Below are positions 17,650 to 26,317 of a DNA stretch of 64,000 nucleotides, piece by piece (positions within the stretch are counted from its first letter, which is position 1; each line of letters begins with the position of its first letter). The DNA lies in NCBI GenBank assembly GCA_016871715.1, contig VHCO01000014.1, positions 1 through 64,000 of the forward strand. The letters run 5' to 3'. The notes under the pieces are model-generated. The model ran no database searches. It had not been told where the DNA came from and saw nothing but the letters and a program-made list of their open reading frames with translations. This DNA is from Verrucomicrobiota bacterium. Lineage in GTDB: Bacteria > Verrucomicrobiota > Verrucomicrobiia > Limisphaerales > J093. A program made the position numbers and the translations under genes.

Positions 17650-19785
17650 ATGCTCTCTCACCTCACCTTCCCCCTCCAGTTGCGGCCGCGCGCTCTCCAG
17701 CTTGCCCCGCAGCCGCCCACCAGCGCCCGATCGAGGCGCATCGGCCCGGTCCTGCATCTAGCCCTTGCCATTCTGCTGCCGCACGTGACGGCCGAGGTGG
17801 CGTCAGCAGCGGTGGATAGCCCCCTAGCAAAACTCCCGCAACTCGAGTACGGCCAAGACCAGAGTGCCTTGGCGGCGCTGGACCTGGCAGTCAGAGCCGC
17901 CCACCGCGACCCGGACCTGCGCCGCGATCTCGAAGCGCGCCTGATCCAGGTGCTGACCGGCCCAGCGTCCGCGGCTGCCAAGGACTACGCCTGCCGCCAG
18001 CTCAAGCTCATCGCCACCGCCGCCTCGGTCCCCGCCCTCACCCAACTCCTGGCGGACCCTCAACTCTCGAGTCTGGCCCGGTACACCCTCGAGTCGATCC
18101 CGGAGGCGGCAGTCGATCAGGCGCTCTGCGCAGCGTTGCCGGGTCTGGCGGGCCGGCCCCAGCTCGGCGCGATCGGTACCCTGGGCGAACGGCGCGCTGC
18201 CCAAGCCGTGCCCTCCCTCCTGCCCGTGCTTCAGGGGCCTGACCTCCGAGCCGCCGCGGCCGCCGCGACGGCCCTGGGCAAGATCGCAACGCCGGAAGCC
18301 GCGACGGCCCTCGCCACCGCTCGCACCACCGTGCACGAGGCGCTCCGTGCCACGGTCGATTGTGCCGCAATCGACGCAGCCCACCGTTTGTTGGCGGCGG
18401 GCAACTCCGCGGCCGCAGCCAAGCTCTTTCAAGAGTTGTTCCTTGCCCATACTACAGGCCATATCCGCCTGGCCGCCTTTCAGGGGTACGCCGCTTCGCA
18501 AGGCGATGATGCGCTCGGCGTGCTGTTCGCTCCCCTGACAGGCTTGAAGAACCGGCCGCAAGGGGAGCTCGAGGCGCGACTGGCCGGACGGCTGTTGGCC
18601 GAATGGACCTGGCTGAAGATCCCCTCCGGTTATCTCAACGGCTTGGCAACCGATGCACTGGCCCCTCGCGCCAAAGTGATCCTCCTGGGGGCGCTCAAGA
18701 CTCGGGGCGATCCCGGCGCGCGCACCGCGGTCCTCTCGGCCCTCTCGAGTCCGGTCGCCGAAGTCCGGCTCGCGGCGATCGAGACTCTCGGCGTCCTGGG
18801 GACTGCCGCCGATATCCCGCCCCTCGCCAGTGTTGCAGCCACCGGACCCGCCCCCGAGCGCCAGATCGCCCTCCAGAGTCTCGCCAGCCTGCCCGGTTCG
18901 GCCGTGCACGAACAGGTCGTCAACCTCCTCGCCGACACCCCGCCAGCCACCCGCGCCGTTCTCCTCCGGACGCTGGCGACCCGGGGCGCGACGGACGCTG
19001 CCGCGGCGGTGGTCAAGTATGTGGGCGATGAGGACCGCGGCGTTCGCCAAGCCGCGCTCGAGGCTGCGGGCTTGGTGGGCGGCGTTAGCGAGATTCCCCC
19101 CTTGGTCCAGCAGTTGGCCGCTGCCTCCACGGAAGCACAGCGAGAAACCCTCGGTGACGCCCTCGTCTCGATCTGCAGCCGGGCCCGGCAACAGTCCAGC
19201 CCGACCATCCTCGAGAGCTACCAGACCGCCCAGCCTGCCAGCCGACCCGTTCTCCTCCGCGTCCTCAGCAGCGTCGGCGGCTCCGAGGCGCTCGCCACCG
19301 TGCGTGCCGCCACCCGAGACTCGAGCCCCGAGGTCCAAGACGCCGCCATCCGCGCCCTGGCCGACTGGGCCGACCCCGCCGCCGCGCCCGACTTGCTCGA
19401 GCTCGTCCGGACGGCGGACAACAGTGCGTTGCGCACGCTCGCGTTTCGCGGCTATGTGCGTTTGGGTCGCGAGTCCGAAGCGCCGGCCGACGCGAAGGTG
19501 AAGCTACTCGATAACGCCTTGGCCGTCGCGCAGACGGTGAACGACCGGCGCCTCGTCCTGGGTGCGCTCGGGGATGTGCGCAGCCTGGCCGCCCTGCGTT
19601 TGGCGGCCCAGCAACTGGACCAACCCGACCTGGCAGACGAGGCCGGCGCGGCCGTCGTCAAGATCGCCACACTCCTCGAACCGCCGGATAAGGCCGAAGC
19701 CAGCGCCGCCCTTGAACAAGTCCTCAAATCGGCCCGAGCCAAATCGGTCTTGGACGACGCGCGCCGGCAACTTCGCGGGCTCTGA
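17650..19785 (+). CDS. Exported HEAT-repeat protein
   Basis: A 711-residue Ala/Leu-rich protein with an N-terminal signal-like stretch (VLHLALAILLPHVTAEV). The body is a run of ~35-residue helical repeats of HEAT/PBS-lyase type (for example AEVRLAAIETLGVLG, PEVQDAAIRALADW, RGVRQAALEAAGLVG). Roughly 15 or more repeats form a solenoid. Such domains in exported PVC proteins usually act as protein-protein scaffolds and are often fused to heme or dehydrogenase modules; no extra domain is seen here. It ends only six bases from the convergent plsC stop, so transcripts from both sides must end within the genes. Confidence 0.82.
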   Translation: MLSHLTFPLQLRPRALQLAPQPPTSARSRRIGPVLHLALAILLPHVTAEVASAAVDSPLAKLPQLEYGQDQSALAALDLAVRAAHRDPDLRRDLEARLIQVLTGPASAAAKDYACRQLKLIATAASVPALTQLLADPQLSSLARYTLESIPEAAVDQALCAALPGLAGRPQLGAIGTLGERRAAQAVPSLLPVLQGPDLRAAAAAATALGKIATPEAATALATARTTVHEALRATVDCAAIDAAHRLLAAGNSAAAAKLFQELFLAHTTGHIRLAAFQGYAASQGDDALGVLFAPLTGLKNRPQGELEARLAGRLLAEWTWLKIPSGYLNGLATDALAPRAKVILLGALKTRGDPGARTAVLSALSSPVAEVRLAAIETLGVLGTAADIPPLASVAATGPAPERQIALQSLASLPGSAVHEQVVNLLADTPPATRAVLLRTLATRGATDAAAAVVKYVGDEDRGVRQAALEAAGLVGGVSEIPPLVQQLAAASTEAQRETLGDALVSICSRARQQSSPTILESYQTAQPASRPVLLRVLSSVGGSEALATVRAATRDSSPEVQDAAIRALADWADPAAAPDLLELVRTADNSALRTLAFRGYVRLGRESEAPADAKVKLLDNALAVAQTVNDRRLVLGALGDVRSLAALRLAAQQLDQPDLADEAGAAVVKIATLLEPPDKAEASAALEQVLKSARAKSVLDDARRQLRGL

Positions 19786-19791
19786 CGCGCC

Positions 19792-20457
19792 TCAGGGAAA
19801 TCGCTCGACCTCGGCGCACGGCTCGAGCCGGGCCACCGCCGCCATCGTCGCGTCGGCCACCTGTTGATAGATCTGCTTGAGCCGCGCCTTGGTGCATACC
19901 TTGGCCTCCGCCCGAAGGCCGTTGAAGTCCAGCGGACGCCCAAATTTCACGACCACCAGTTTGGGCCGAGGCAGGCGGTGATGCCGGCCGAAAGCCTCCC
20001 AACTGCCAAAGACTCTCACGGGCACCACCGGGCAAGTCGACTTGATCACCGCTAAACCCACCCCGGCCCGCGCCGGTTGCAACCGGCCATCGCGGGTGCG
20101 TGTGCCTTCAGGGAAGAGGATGATCCCGCCCCCCTCGCGCAACCGATCGAGAATGGCCTTCAGTCCCGCCGCACCTCCTCCCTCCCGATCGACCGGGACC
20201 GCCTGCCACGACCGCAGGATCGCCCCAGCCAGCGGATTGGCAAACAAGGACTCGCGCGCGAGATAATTCAGCGGGCGCGGCAATCCGGACCCGATCAGCG
20301 GTGGGTCCATGAAACTGGCATGGTTCGAGGCCAGAATGACCGGGCCAGCCTCCGGGACGCGCTCAGGATTATAGAACCTGGCGCGGAAGTAGGAACGAAA
20401 GAGCAGGTTGAAGCCGGTCCAGGCCAGAAAGTAGGACAAGTTCATCGATGGTCTCAC
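19792..20457 (-). CDS. plsC: 1-acyl-sn-glycerol-3-phosphate acyltransferase (PlsC family)
   Basis: A 221-residue membrane-associated acyltransferase. The catalytic NHxxxxD box appears as NHASFMD at about residue 45, and the substrate-binding EGTR as FPEGTRTRDGR near 115. The N-terminus (LSYFLAWTGFNLLF) is the usual membrane-entry helix. It would acylate lysophosphatidate to phosphatidate in phospholipid synthesis. It lies 48 bp downstream of cmk, the same order (cmk then plsC) found in many bacteria, and is probably co-transcribed with tyrA and cmk. An alternative ATG at 20445 starts four codons later. Confidence 0.88.
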   Translation of the reverse strand: MRPSMNLSYFLAWTGFNLLFRSYFRARFYNPERVPEAGPVILASNHASFMDPPLIGSGLPRPLNYLARESLFANPLAGAILRSWQAVPVDREGGGAAGLKAILDRLREGGGIILFPEGTRTRDGRLQPARAGVGLAVIKSTCPVVPVRVFGSWEAFGRHHRLPRPKLVVVKFGRPLDFNGLRAEAKVCTKARLKQIYQQVADATMAAVARLEPCAEVERFP

Positions 20458-20505
20458 GCGCGAGGCCTCCGTTTCATGGTCCTTGCCGCCACCCCCCCAG
20501 CGTGC

Positions 20506-21183
20506 CTAGCCACCCTCCGCGCCGGCCGTCCGCACCCCGAGCCGGCGCTGAATCTCCGCCAGAATCGCCGCGCTGGTCTCGGCGGCCGTCTGGCCCGAGT
20601 TGTTGACCACCATCGCACCCAGCGGAATCATCAGCGGCGCCGCCGCACGCTGGCTGTCCCGTTCGTCGCGTCGAGCGAGGTCTTCCTCGACACCTTCAGC
20701 CGCCCGCCGCCGAGTGCGCTCCGCCAGGGACGCGTCCAGGTAGAACTTGTAGTCGGTCTCCGGGAACACGTTGGTGCCGATGTCGCGGCCTTCCATGACC
20801 AAGTTGCCGAATTGCGTGCAGGCCCGCTGCGTCTTCTTCATCCACTCACGCACCTTCGGGACGGCCGCCACGTGCGGGACGGCAGCGCTGGTCTCGGCCG
20901 TGCGGATCTCGCGAGCCGGGTGGTAGCCGTCCACCAGCAACCGAACCTGGCCCTCGACGCATTCGAGTCGCGTTCGCCAACGCCGCAACACCGTGGCGAC
21001 GGCCCTAGGATTGTGAACATCCACGCCTTGTTTGAGGCAATGCCAGGCCAAGGTGCGGTACATCGCGCCCGTATCCACGTACACATAGCCCAGCGCCTGC
21101 GCAACCAATCGCGCGTTGGTGCTCTTGCCGCTGGCGCTCGTGCCGTCGATGGCGATGACGATGGGTGAATTGGACTGTTTCAG
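20506..21183 (-). CDS. cmk: Cytidylate kinase with apparent CTG start
   Basis: Phosphorylates CMP and dCMP. The P-loop SASGKST sits in the usual N-terminal context IVIAIDGT-SASGKS, followed by YVDTGAMYR, EGRDIGTNVFP and the Arg-rich LID (LAERTRRRAAEG). No ATG, GTG or TTG lies in frame between the upstream TGA (about 21235) and the P-loop. The CTG at 21183-21181 would give MKQSNSPIVIAIDG, which is the right N-terminal length and makes a 225-residue protein, typical for the family. A start at the TTG after the P-loop would remove the nucleotide-binding loop and is excluded. No strong ribosome site is seen before the CTG. Confidence 0.85.
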   Translation of the reverse strand: MKQSNSPIVIAIDGTSASGKSTNARLVAQALGYVYVDTGAMYRTLAWHCLKQGVDVHNPRAVATVLRRWRTRLECVEGQVRLLVDGYHPAREIRTAETSAAVPHVAAVPKVREWMKKTQRACTQFGNLVMEGRDIGTNVFPETDYKFYLDASLAERTRRRAAEGVEEDLARRDERDSQRAAAPLMIPLGAMVVNNSGQTAAETSAAILAEIQRRLGVRTAGAEGG

Positions 21184-21268
21184 GAGAGCAAGGTTTCGAG
21201 GGTCCAGTGGCGAAGGGTGAGGTGGTGGGTCGGGTCAATCGAGGGCTGGGCAGGGCGTGGTTGGGGGG

Positions 21269-22147
21269 TTACTCCGGGGCGAGACTCTGCGCCACCCAAG
21301 CGTCACGCGCGCGCTTGGCGCGCACTAAGAACTGGTTCAACGCAGCTTCATCCCCTTGTTCGAGGGCGTGCCGGAAGCGGCTCAGTTCCTCCCCAAAGAC
21401 CGCCACGGCACGGGCTAGGTGTTGGCGGTTGGCGACCGCGATGTCGCGCCACATCTCGGGCGACCCGGACGCGATGCGTGTGGTGTCTCGGAAGCCGTTG
21501 GCGCAGAGCAGCGCTTGCTCGGGGGGATGCGCCGGGTCGAGCACGCAATTCGCCAGCGACACGGCCAAGACGTGCGGCAAGTGGCTGCAACGACTCACCA
21601 AGTCGTCATGTCGTCCCGGAGACAACTCCAGCGTCCGCGCCCCGACTCCCGTCCAAAGCTCGCGCACGCGCGCCAGCGCTTCGGGGGCAGTCCGCGGCGT
21701 CGGGGTTAACACGCACATGGCCCTGTGGTACAGGTCCGGTGTGGCGTGTGCCACCCCCACCTTCTCCGAGCCGGCCATCGGATGACTGCCCACAAAATCT
21801 GCACCGCACTCCCCGAACAGCGGTTCCAACTCCGACACGACAGTCTCCTTCACACTCCCCACGTCCGTGACCAGGGTTCCGGGCGACACGCGACCCCGCA
21901 ACCGCTCGGCCAGGGGGCGCATCTGCCCGATAGGCGTGCAAAACACCAACACCTCCGCCCCGCGCACCGCCTCCTCTAAGTCCAGCGTGGCTTCGTCCAC
22001 AGCGCCTACGCGGCGGCATTCTGCCACGCTCGCCTCGCGTCGCACGTAGCCGTGCACGGTCGCCACCAGCCGCCGCTGCTTGACCGCCAAGCCGAGCGAG
22101 CCGCCGAGCAAACCCACCCCGATCAGTGTGAGCTTCTGGAACAGCAC
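21269..22147 (-). CDS. tyrA: Prephenate dehydrogenase
   Basis: A 292-residue NAD(P)-dependent enzyme of tyrosine synthesis, started at a GTG at 22147. The N-terminal Rossmann loop is IGVGLLGGSLG. The family signatures TDVGSVK and GSHPMAGSEK are intact (His and Ser contact the prephenate carboxylates), with SHLPHVLA in the helical C-terminal domain. There is no fused chorismate mutase or ACT domain. It is the first gene of a probable tyrA-cmk-plsC transcription unit. The 86-bp gap to cmk is where many relatives carry aroA, which is absent here. Confidence 0.88.
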   Translation of the reverse strand: MLFQKLTLIGVGLLGGSLGLAVKQRRLVATVHGYVRREASVAECRRVGAVDEATLDLEEAVRGAEVLVFCTPIGQMRPLAERLRGRVSPGTLVTDVGSVKETVVSELEPLFGECGADFVGSHPMAGSEKVGVAHATPDLYHRAMCVLTPTPRTAPEALARVRELWTGVGARTLELSPGRHDDLVSRCSHLPHVLAVSLANCVLDPAHPPEQALLCANGFRDTTRIASGSPEMWRDIAVANRQHLARAVAVFGEELSRFRHALEQGDEAALNQFLVRAKRARDAWVAQSLAPE

Positions 22148-22278
22148 GCCGCCGATTTAATCGCGGGGCCCGCCGAGACGCAACACAGGATCGTCGCGGC
22201 GCGCGCACGGGCTGCAGACCGAGCGCCGGCGCAGGAACCGGTTGACTTGTGCGAGCCCCAAAACTAGATTCCTCAGCC

Positions 22279-23331
22279 ATGCTGGCTGCTGACACCAAAG
22301 CGGCGGGTGTTCCCCTCGAGACTGCACCCTCCCGGCGCGCCTCTTTTACCTGGGCGCAGATCGTGGAGCAGGTCGATCCGTTCCTGCGCGCTGTGGCCGA
22401 ACGGCTTAACGATCAAGTCGATGAGTTCGAGCCGGAAATCGCCGCCTACGTCCGCTACGCCCTCAGCAACCAAGGTAAACAACTCCGACCCGCCCTGGTC
22501 GCCCTGAGCGCCGAGGCCACCGGCGGCGTGCGCGAGGAACTGGTCACCGTCGCCGCCATCATCGAGATGGTTCACCTGGCCACGCTCGTTCATGACGATG
22601 TCATGGACGAAGCCGCCGTGCGCCGGCGCCGGCCCACCCTAGCCACCCAAGCCGGCAACGCCGTAGCCGTGCTGGCCGGCGATTGCCTTTTCGCCCATGC
22701 CCTGCGGTTGGCCGCCGGTTTTCCCACACCGGAGATCTGCCGGGCCGTGGCCTCGGCCACTCGCACCGTCTGCACCGGGGAAATTCTTCAGACGAAAAAC
22801 CAGGGCCGCCTCGACCTCACCCGCGCCGAGTACTTCCGCATGCTCCGCATGAAGACCGCCGAGTTGTTCGCCCTTTCCTGCGAGTTGGGCGCCTGGCTCA
22901 GCGGCTGCTCCCCCGCCGACCGCGCCCAGTTCCACGGCTTCGGCATCGCCCTCGGAACCGCCTACCAGATCTACGACGATTGCGTAGACCTGCTGGGCGA
23001 CGAAGCCACTGCGGGTAAGTCGGTCGGCACCGACTTGTTGGGCGGCAAACTGACCCTCCCGGTCATCGTCACCCTCGAACGCGCCAGCCTGGCCGAGCGA
23101 GTTCTGGTGCAGGAGTTGATCCGCGGTTGGGAACCGCGCCACTTGCCGCGCCTGCGCCAGTTCATGGAACGATACGACGCCGTCGGCGAATCGTGCGAGG
23201 TCATCCACGGTTATTGCCGCAAGTCGTGCGACTGTCTCCAAGCCTTAACCCCCAACGACGGCGTGCAAGCCCTCCTGCGCGCAGCGGGTTTCTTGACCGA
23301 CGAGGCCGACCGCCTGGTCCTCGGCCCCTGA
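22279..23331 (+). CDS. Polyprenyl (trans-isoprenyl) diphosphate synthase
   Basis: A 350-residue prenyl chain elongase. The first Asp-rich motif DDVMD is at residues 106-110 (followed by RRRRPT) and the second, DDCVD, is in IYDDCVDLLGDE near 235-240; both chelate the Mg ions that hold the allylic diphosphate. GKQLRPALV at ~66 and GTDLLGGKLTLP are further family markers. The product is probably a long chain for quinone side chains (octaprenyl or similar, IspB/HepT type), but chain length cannot be told with certainty from the sequence. It is divergent from tyrA with a 131-bp shared upstream region. I start it at ATG 22279. Confidence 0.86.
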   Translation: MLAADTKAAGVPLETAPSRRASFTWAQIVEQVDPFLRAVAERLNDQVDEFEPEIAAYVRYALSNQGKQLRPALVALSAEATGGVREELVTVAAIIEMVHLATLVHDDVMDEAAVRRRRPTLATQAGNAVAVLAGDCLFAHALRLAAGFPTPEICRAVASATRTVCTGEILQTKNQGRLDLTRAEYFRMLRMKTAELFALSCELGAWLSGCSPADRAQFHGFGIALGTAYQIYDDCVDLLGDEATAGKSVGTDLLGGKLTLPVIVTLERASLAERVLVQELIRGWEPRHLPRLRQFMERYDAVGESCEVIHGYCRKSCDCLQALTPNDGVQALLRAAGFLTDEADRLVLGP

Positions 23332-23355
23332 GCGCGCGGCTCCTTCCACGCCACC

Positions 23356-23976
23356 ATGCTCGCGGCTTTGAACGCGCCCCCGCAACCGCGACCGCCCACG
23401 GTGCCGGAACCGCCGGAGCGGACGTTGGTGAAGCGGGCCCAGGGGGGAGACCTCACGGCCTATGACGAGTTGGTGCGGCGTTTCCAAGAGCGGATCTACG
23501 CCACCCTCTATCACATGACGGCGAACCACGAAGACGCCGCCGACCTCACCCAGGAGACCTTCCTGAAGGCCTACCGGGCGCTGGCCGGCTTCAAGGGCGA
23601 CTCGAGCTTCTTCACCTGGTTGTACCGGATCGCCGTCAACAAAGCCATCAACTTCCTCAAACAACGCCGGCACCGCGGTCGACTCAGCCTCAACGACCTG
23701 GACTTGAACGCCGAGCACGACCCCGACCTGGTCGCGCTGATCTCGGATCGTACTCCGCGACGCGAGGTGAACCTGGCGGAGCTGCAGGAGAAAATGAACG
23801 CCGCCATGCTGAAGCTGTCTGAGGTACACAGAATGGTTGTGACCTTGCACGACATCCAGGGTCTGCCCCATGAAGAGATCGGCCGGATCATGGGCTGTAA
23901 CGTGGGCACCGTCCGCTCCCGCCTCTTCTACGCCCGCCAACAGTTGCAGGCGTACTTGTCCGATTATCTCAAATAA
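23356..23976 (+). CDS. ECF-type RNA polymerase sigma factor
   Basis: A 206-residue sigma-70 family member. Region 2 is clear: AYDELVRRFQERIYATLY, then DLTQETFLKAYRAL (core binding and -10 recognition) and FFTWLYRIAVNKA. Region 4 has LPHEEIGRIMGCN and GTVRSRLFYARQQL, the -35-binding helix-turn-helix. The gene ends two bases before the next ATG, so the following membrane protein is almost certainly translationally coupled. That arrangement is typical of an ECF sigma and its anti-sigma factor. The stimulus is unknown. Confidence 0.9.
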   Translation: MLAALNAPPQPRPPTVPEPPERTLVKRAQGGDLTAYDELVRRFQERIYATLYHMTANHEDAADLTQETFLKAYRALAGFKGDSSFFTWLYRIAVNKAINFLKQRRHRGRLSLNDLDLNAEHDPDLVALISDRTPRREVNLAELQEKMNAAMLKLSEVHRMVVTLHDIQGLPHEEIGRIMGCNVGTVRSRLFYARQQLQAYLSDYLK

Positions 23977-23978
23977 CG

Positions 23979-24488
23979 ATGCGTCCCGAGCCCGAAAACC
24001 ACCAGGCCCTCCTCAAGCTCATCGCCCTCAAACGCTATGAGCAACCCCCGCCGGGTTTCTTCCACGACCTCCCGCAGCGCATCCGCGCTCGGATCGAGGC
24101 CGCCGAACTCGCCCCCGCGGTGCCTTGGCACGAGCGGCTCATGGCCCGGTTCGCCGTCAAACCCGCGCTCGCTGCCGCCTTTACCCTCGCCGTAGGGGGT
24201 GTCTACTTCTTCGGCCTGCAGCTCAGCGACCTGGCCGAACAACAATCCGCCCTCAAAGACCAGCCGCCCGCCGAGGTCTGGTACGGTGCCGCGCCCGGCA
24301 ACGTCCGGCCCTTCGCCCCTGGCTTCATCAGCCTCCCCTACGCCGAAGATCCCACGCCGCCGCCTGTGCTCAGTTCCAGCGTGGCGCCTGTGCTCGAGCC
24401 GAACCCCCAACGCTCCTTCTTCCCCACGCCCATGCTGCGCATGGATCAAGTCCAACGCGTCAACTTCAGCGTGGGCGGTTCCGATTGA
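23979..24488 (+). CDS. Probable membrane anti-sigma or sigma-associated protein
   Basis: A 169-residue protein with a cytosolic N-terminus, one transmembrane helix at about residues 60-80 (PALAAAFTLAVGGVYFF) and a Pro-rich extracytoplasmic tail ending MDQVQRVNFSVGG. No zinc-finger HxxxCxxC anti-sigma motif is visible. I assign the anti-sigma-like role from position only, because it begins two bases after an ECF sigma gene. The N-terminal PPPGFFHDLPQRI segment recurs in such partner proteins of Verrucomicrobia, as far as I recall. Confidence 0.6.
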   Translation: MRPEPENHQALLKLIALKRYEQPPPGFFHDLPQRIRARIEAAELAPAVPWHERLMARFAVKPALAAAFTLAVGGVYFFGLQLSDLAEQQSALKDQPPAEVWYGAAPGNVRPFAPGFISLPYAEDPTPPPVLSSSVAPVLEPNPQRSFFPTPMLRMDQVQRVNFSVGGSD

Positions 24489-24562
24489 ACGGTTGAACGA
24501 TCGACCGGTCACCCGGCACGAAGACCGCTGCTGGCCCGGACGCCCCGTCGAGCGGCGCAGCG

Positions 24563-25945
24563 CTACCGCACGAAGATCAGGGAGTAACCTTGCATGGTCA
24601 GGGTGAGCGTGTCGTCCGCGATCATCCCCTCGACCCGCTGTTGCCGGCCCTGTTGGTCCTTGAGACTGAGTCGGTACCGCGGGCCTTGCCGCTCCCAAGT
24701 CCCCTCGGACGCCAAGTTCACATTCGGAATGCCCGGCAAGTTGGCCGGCACACTGGCAGCCTCGGGATTGGGCGCTTCCCCACCGTCCGGTTGCCGCGGA
24801 CGCAGCCCGTAGCTCTGCATCATCTCCTGGCTCATCTGCGGGACACCCGGTTGCTGGGCTTGGGTGGCGGCCGCCGCAGCCGCCGCCGCCGCGCGCGCGG
24901 TCTCGACGATGCGCTTGGCTTCCTCGGTCAGTTCCATCTTCACGATGGCCTGCTTGTCCGGCGTCGCCAGGAACGTGACCCTCGGCAAGAAAACCGCGAT
25001 CAACAGCTTGAGTCTGCCCATCTCGCGCGCGGACATCTCCGGGTTCTTCCTCTTCTCCATCGTCAGCGTCGCGGACGGATCGAGCTTCCACCGGCCGAGG
25101 ATCTTCTCGTCAGCGTACTTCTCCGACTTGCCCGTTTTAAGGTAGTTGTACAGGTCGACCAAATCGATCTGCTTGAGCTGGTCCATGATCTCCGCGTTCT
25201 GCAGCACCCCCAGGATCTTCGGGTGATTCAGTATGGTCAGAATCGGCGCCTTGGTCTGCAGCATGTTCAACAGGTCCACGTCGGTCCCGATCTCCTGGAA
25301 CTCCGACCGCTCGCCCAGCGAGAGAAACGCCGGGTAGTCGGCCAACCGTTCCTGCAGCACGCTATAGTTGTGGAGTATCACCCCGGCAATGTCCGTGGTC
25401 CGGTAGTAGTTCTCCGGCATCGGATCCAGCGACGCCAGCGAACGGTCCAAGCGGTTGGCCGTGAGCTCCTCGCGGGCGCTGGCCAGCAGGCGCTGCAGCG
25501 GCGGGCTTTCCTCGCCACTGACCTGCACGGCCGCGTACCCAAACGCGTACACCACCACCCCCACCAACACCGAGTAAAGCCCCCCCGCCACCAACCCCAC
25601 ACACAACCCCAGCCGTTGATTCAGCCGCTCCCAGCGCAACCGGGTGAAATCGTCCGTGCCGTACTTGAAGTGCAAGGCCACCTTGTAGTGCACGAAAAAC
25701 GCCAGGCCCATGAAGATCAAAACCACCAGCCCAAAGACGACCACCGGCGGCAACACCCACGGCCAAATCGGGTGGGTCAACCCCAACTTGGGCACCAGCG
25801 GCCGTAGCGGCGGCGACAGCGGCAGCGCCAAGAACATCGCAAACAACAGCCCCACCAGCGACACCAGCGACCGAATCGCCCCTTTGTAATACCCCGTCAG
25901 GCCGAGGACCCCGAATATCAGCAACACCAGCACCCAGGTAATCAT
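24563..25945 (-). CDS. CvpA-like multi-pass membrane protein
   Basis: A 460-residue protein. The first ~150 residues have four transmembrane segments (ITWVLVLLIFGVLGL; SLVSLVGLLFAMF; WVLPPVVVFGLVVLIF; LVAGGLYSVLVG), laid out like colicin V production protein CvpA. The long C-terminal part is soluble. It includes a ~200-residue helical region (FLSLGERSEFQEIG, ILNHPKILGV), an Ala-rich stretch ending AAAAAAATQAQ, and a C-terminal beta segment (EGMIADDTLTL). The combination is common in Verrucomicrobia, but its function is not known. It is convergent with the anti-sigma gene. Confidence 0.75.
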   Translation of the reverse strand: MITWVLVLLIFGVLGLTGYYKGAIRSLVSLVGLLFAMFLALPLSPPLRPLVPKLGLTHPIWPWVLPPVVVFGLVVLIFMGLAFFVHYKVALHFKYGTDDFTRLRWERLNQRLGLCVGLVAGGLYSVLVGVVVYAFGYAAVQVSGEESPPLQRLLASAREELTANRLDRSLASLDPMPENYYRTTDIAGVILHNYSVLQERLADYPAFLSLGERSEFQEIGTDVDLLNMLQTKAPILTILNHPKILGVLQNAEIMDQLKQIDLVDLYNYLKTGKSEKYADEKILGRWKLDPSATLTMEKRKNPEMSAREMGRLKLLIAVFLPRVTFLATPDKQAIVKMELTEEAKRIVETARAAAAAAAAATQAQQPGVPQMSQEMMQSYGLRPRQPDGGEAPNPEAASVPANLPGIPNVNLASEGTWERQGPRYRLSLKDQQGRQQRVEGMIADDTLTLTMQGYSLIFVR

Positions 25946-26317
25946 AGCGTCTCTCCACTAGCAGCGCCGGCGGGCAAAAGCACGAAAAAAAACCGCACCC
26001 GCCAGCCCGCACCCCAGATACAAGCACGTTTCGTACCCGCCCCCCATGTTTCTGCCCCCTCCCAGCCGCTTCATGGCGCCCATGGGCGCTAGCCAACCTG
26101 GCGTCAACACTTCGCCGCACCACCTCACCGGAAGTTCTGCTGCAACCATCTGCTGCCCAGTGACATATTATTCGTCAGTCAAAATGACATATTATTCGTC
26201 AGTCAAAAAGTAGTTGACCAGTATCGCTCTCGCAGACTGCTCCTCCCTTGCCTCCTCCCTCCCTTCCACTTGAGCGCCGGTCGGGCGGCGGACCGGGCGC
26301 CCCTGCAGCCCTCGAGG
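25946..26317. other. Intergenic region with short repeats
   Basis: A 372-bp gap between two minus-strand genes, upstream of the CvpA-like gene. It holds a single CATGTTTCTGCC word (26045-26056) of a family seen three times at 39503-39547, and an AT-rich 24-bp tandem duplication (26161-26208). Small frames covering it are low-complexity and not supported as genes. Confidence 0.5.
26161..26208. promoter_or_regulatory. Two exact tandem copies of an AT-rich 24-bp sequence
   Basis: The block TGACATATTATTCGTCAG-TCAAAA occurs twice without a mismatch (26161-26184 and 26185-26208). Each copy carries TGAC...GTCA dyad arms around an AT-rich centre, which is striking in this GC-rich sequence. It lies 216 bp upstream of the CvpA-like gene start and 110 bp past the XylR-type regulator stop. 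A paired operator for a DNA-binding protein is the simplest reading, but a recent duplication of another kind is possible. Confidence 0.6.

Noticed and set aside
26161-26208. CRISPR-like or promoter interpretation of the tandem 24-mer
   Set aside because: Only two adjacent copies with no spacer, and -35/-10 spacing does not fit either strand, so neither a CRISPR array nor a promoter is claimed.
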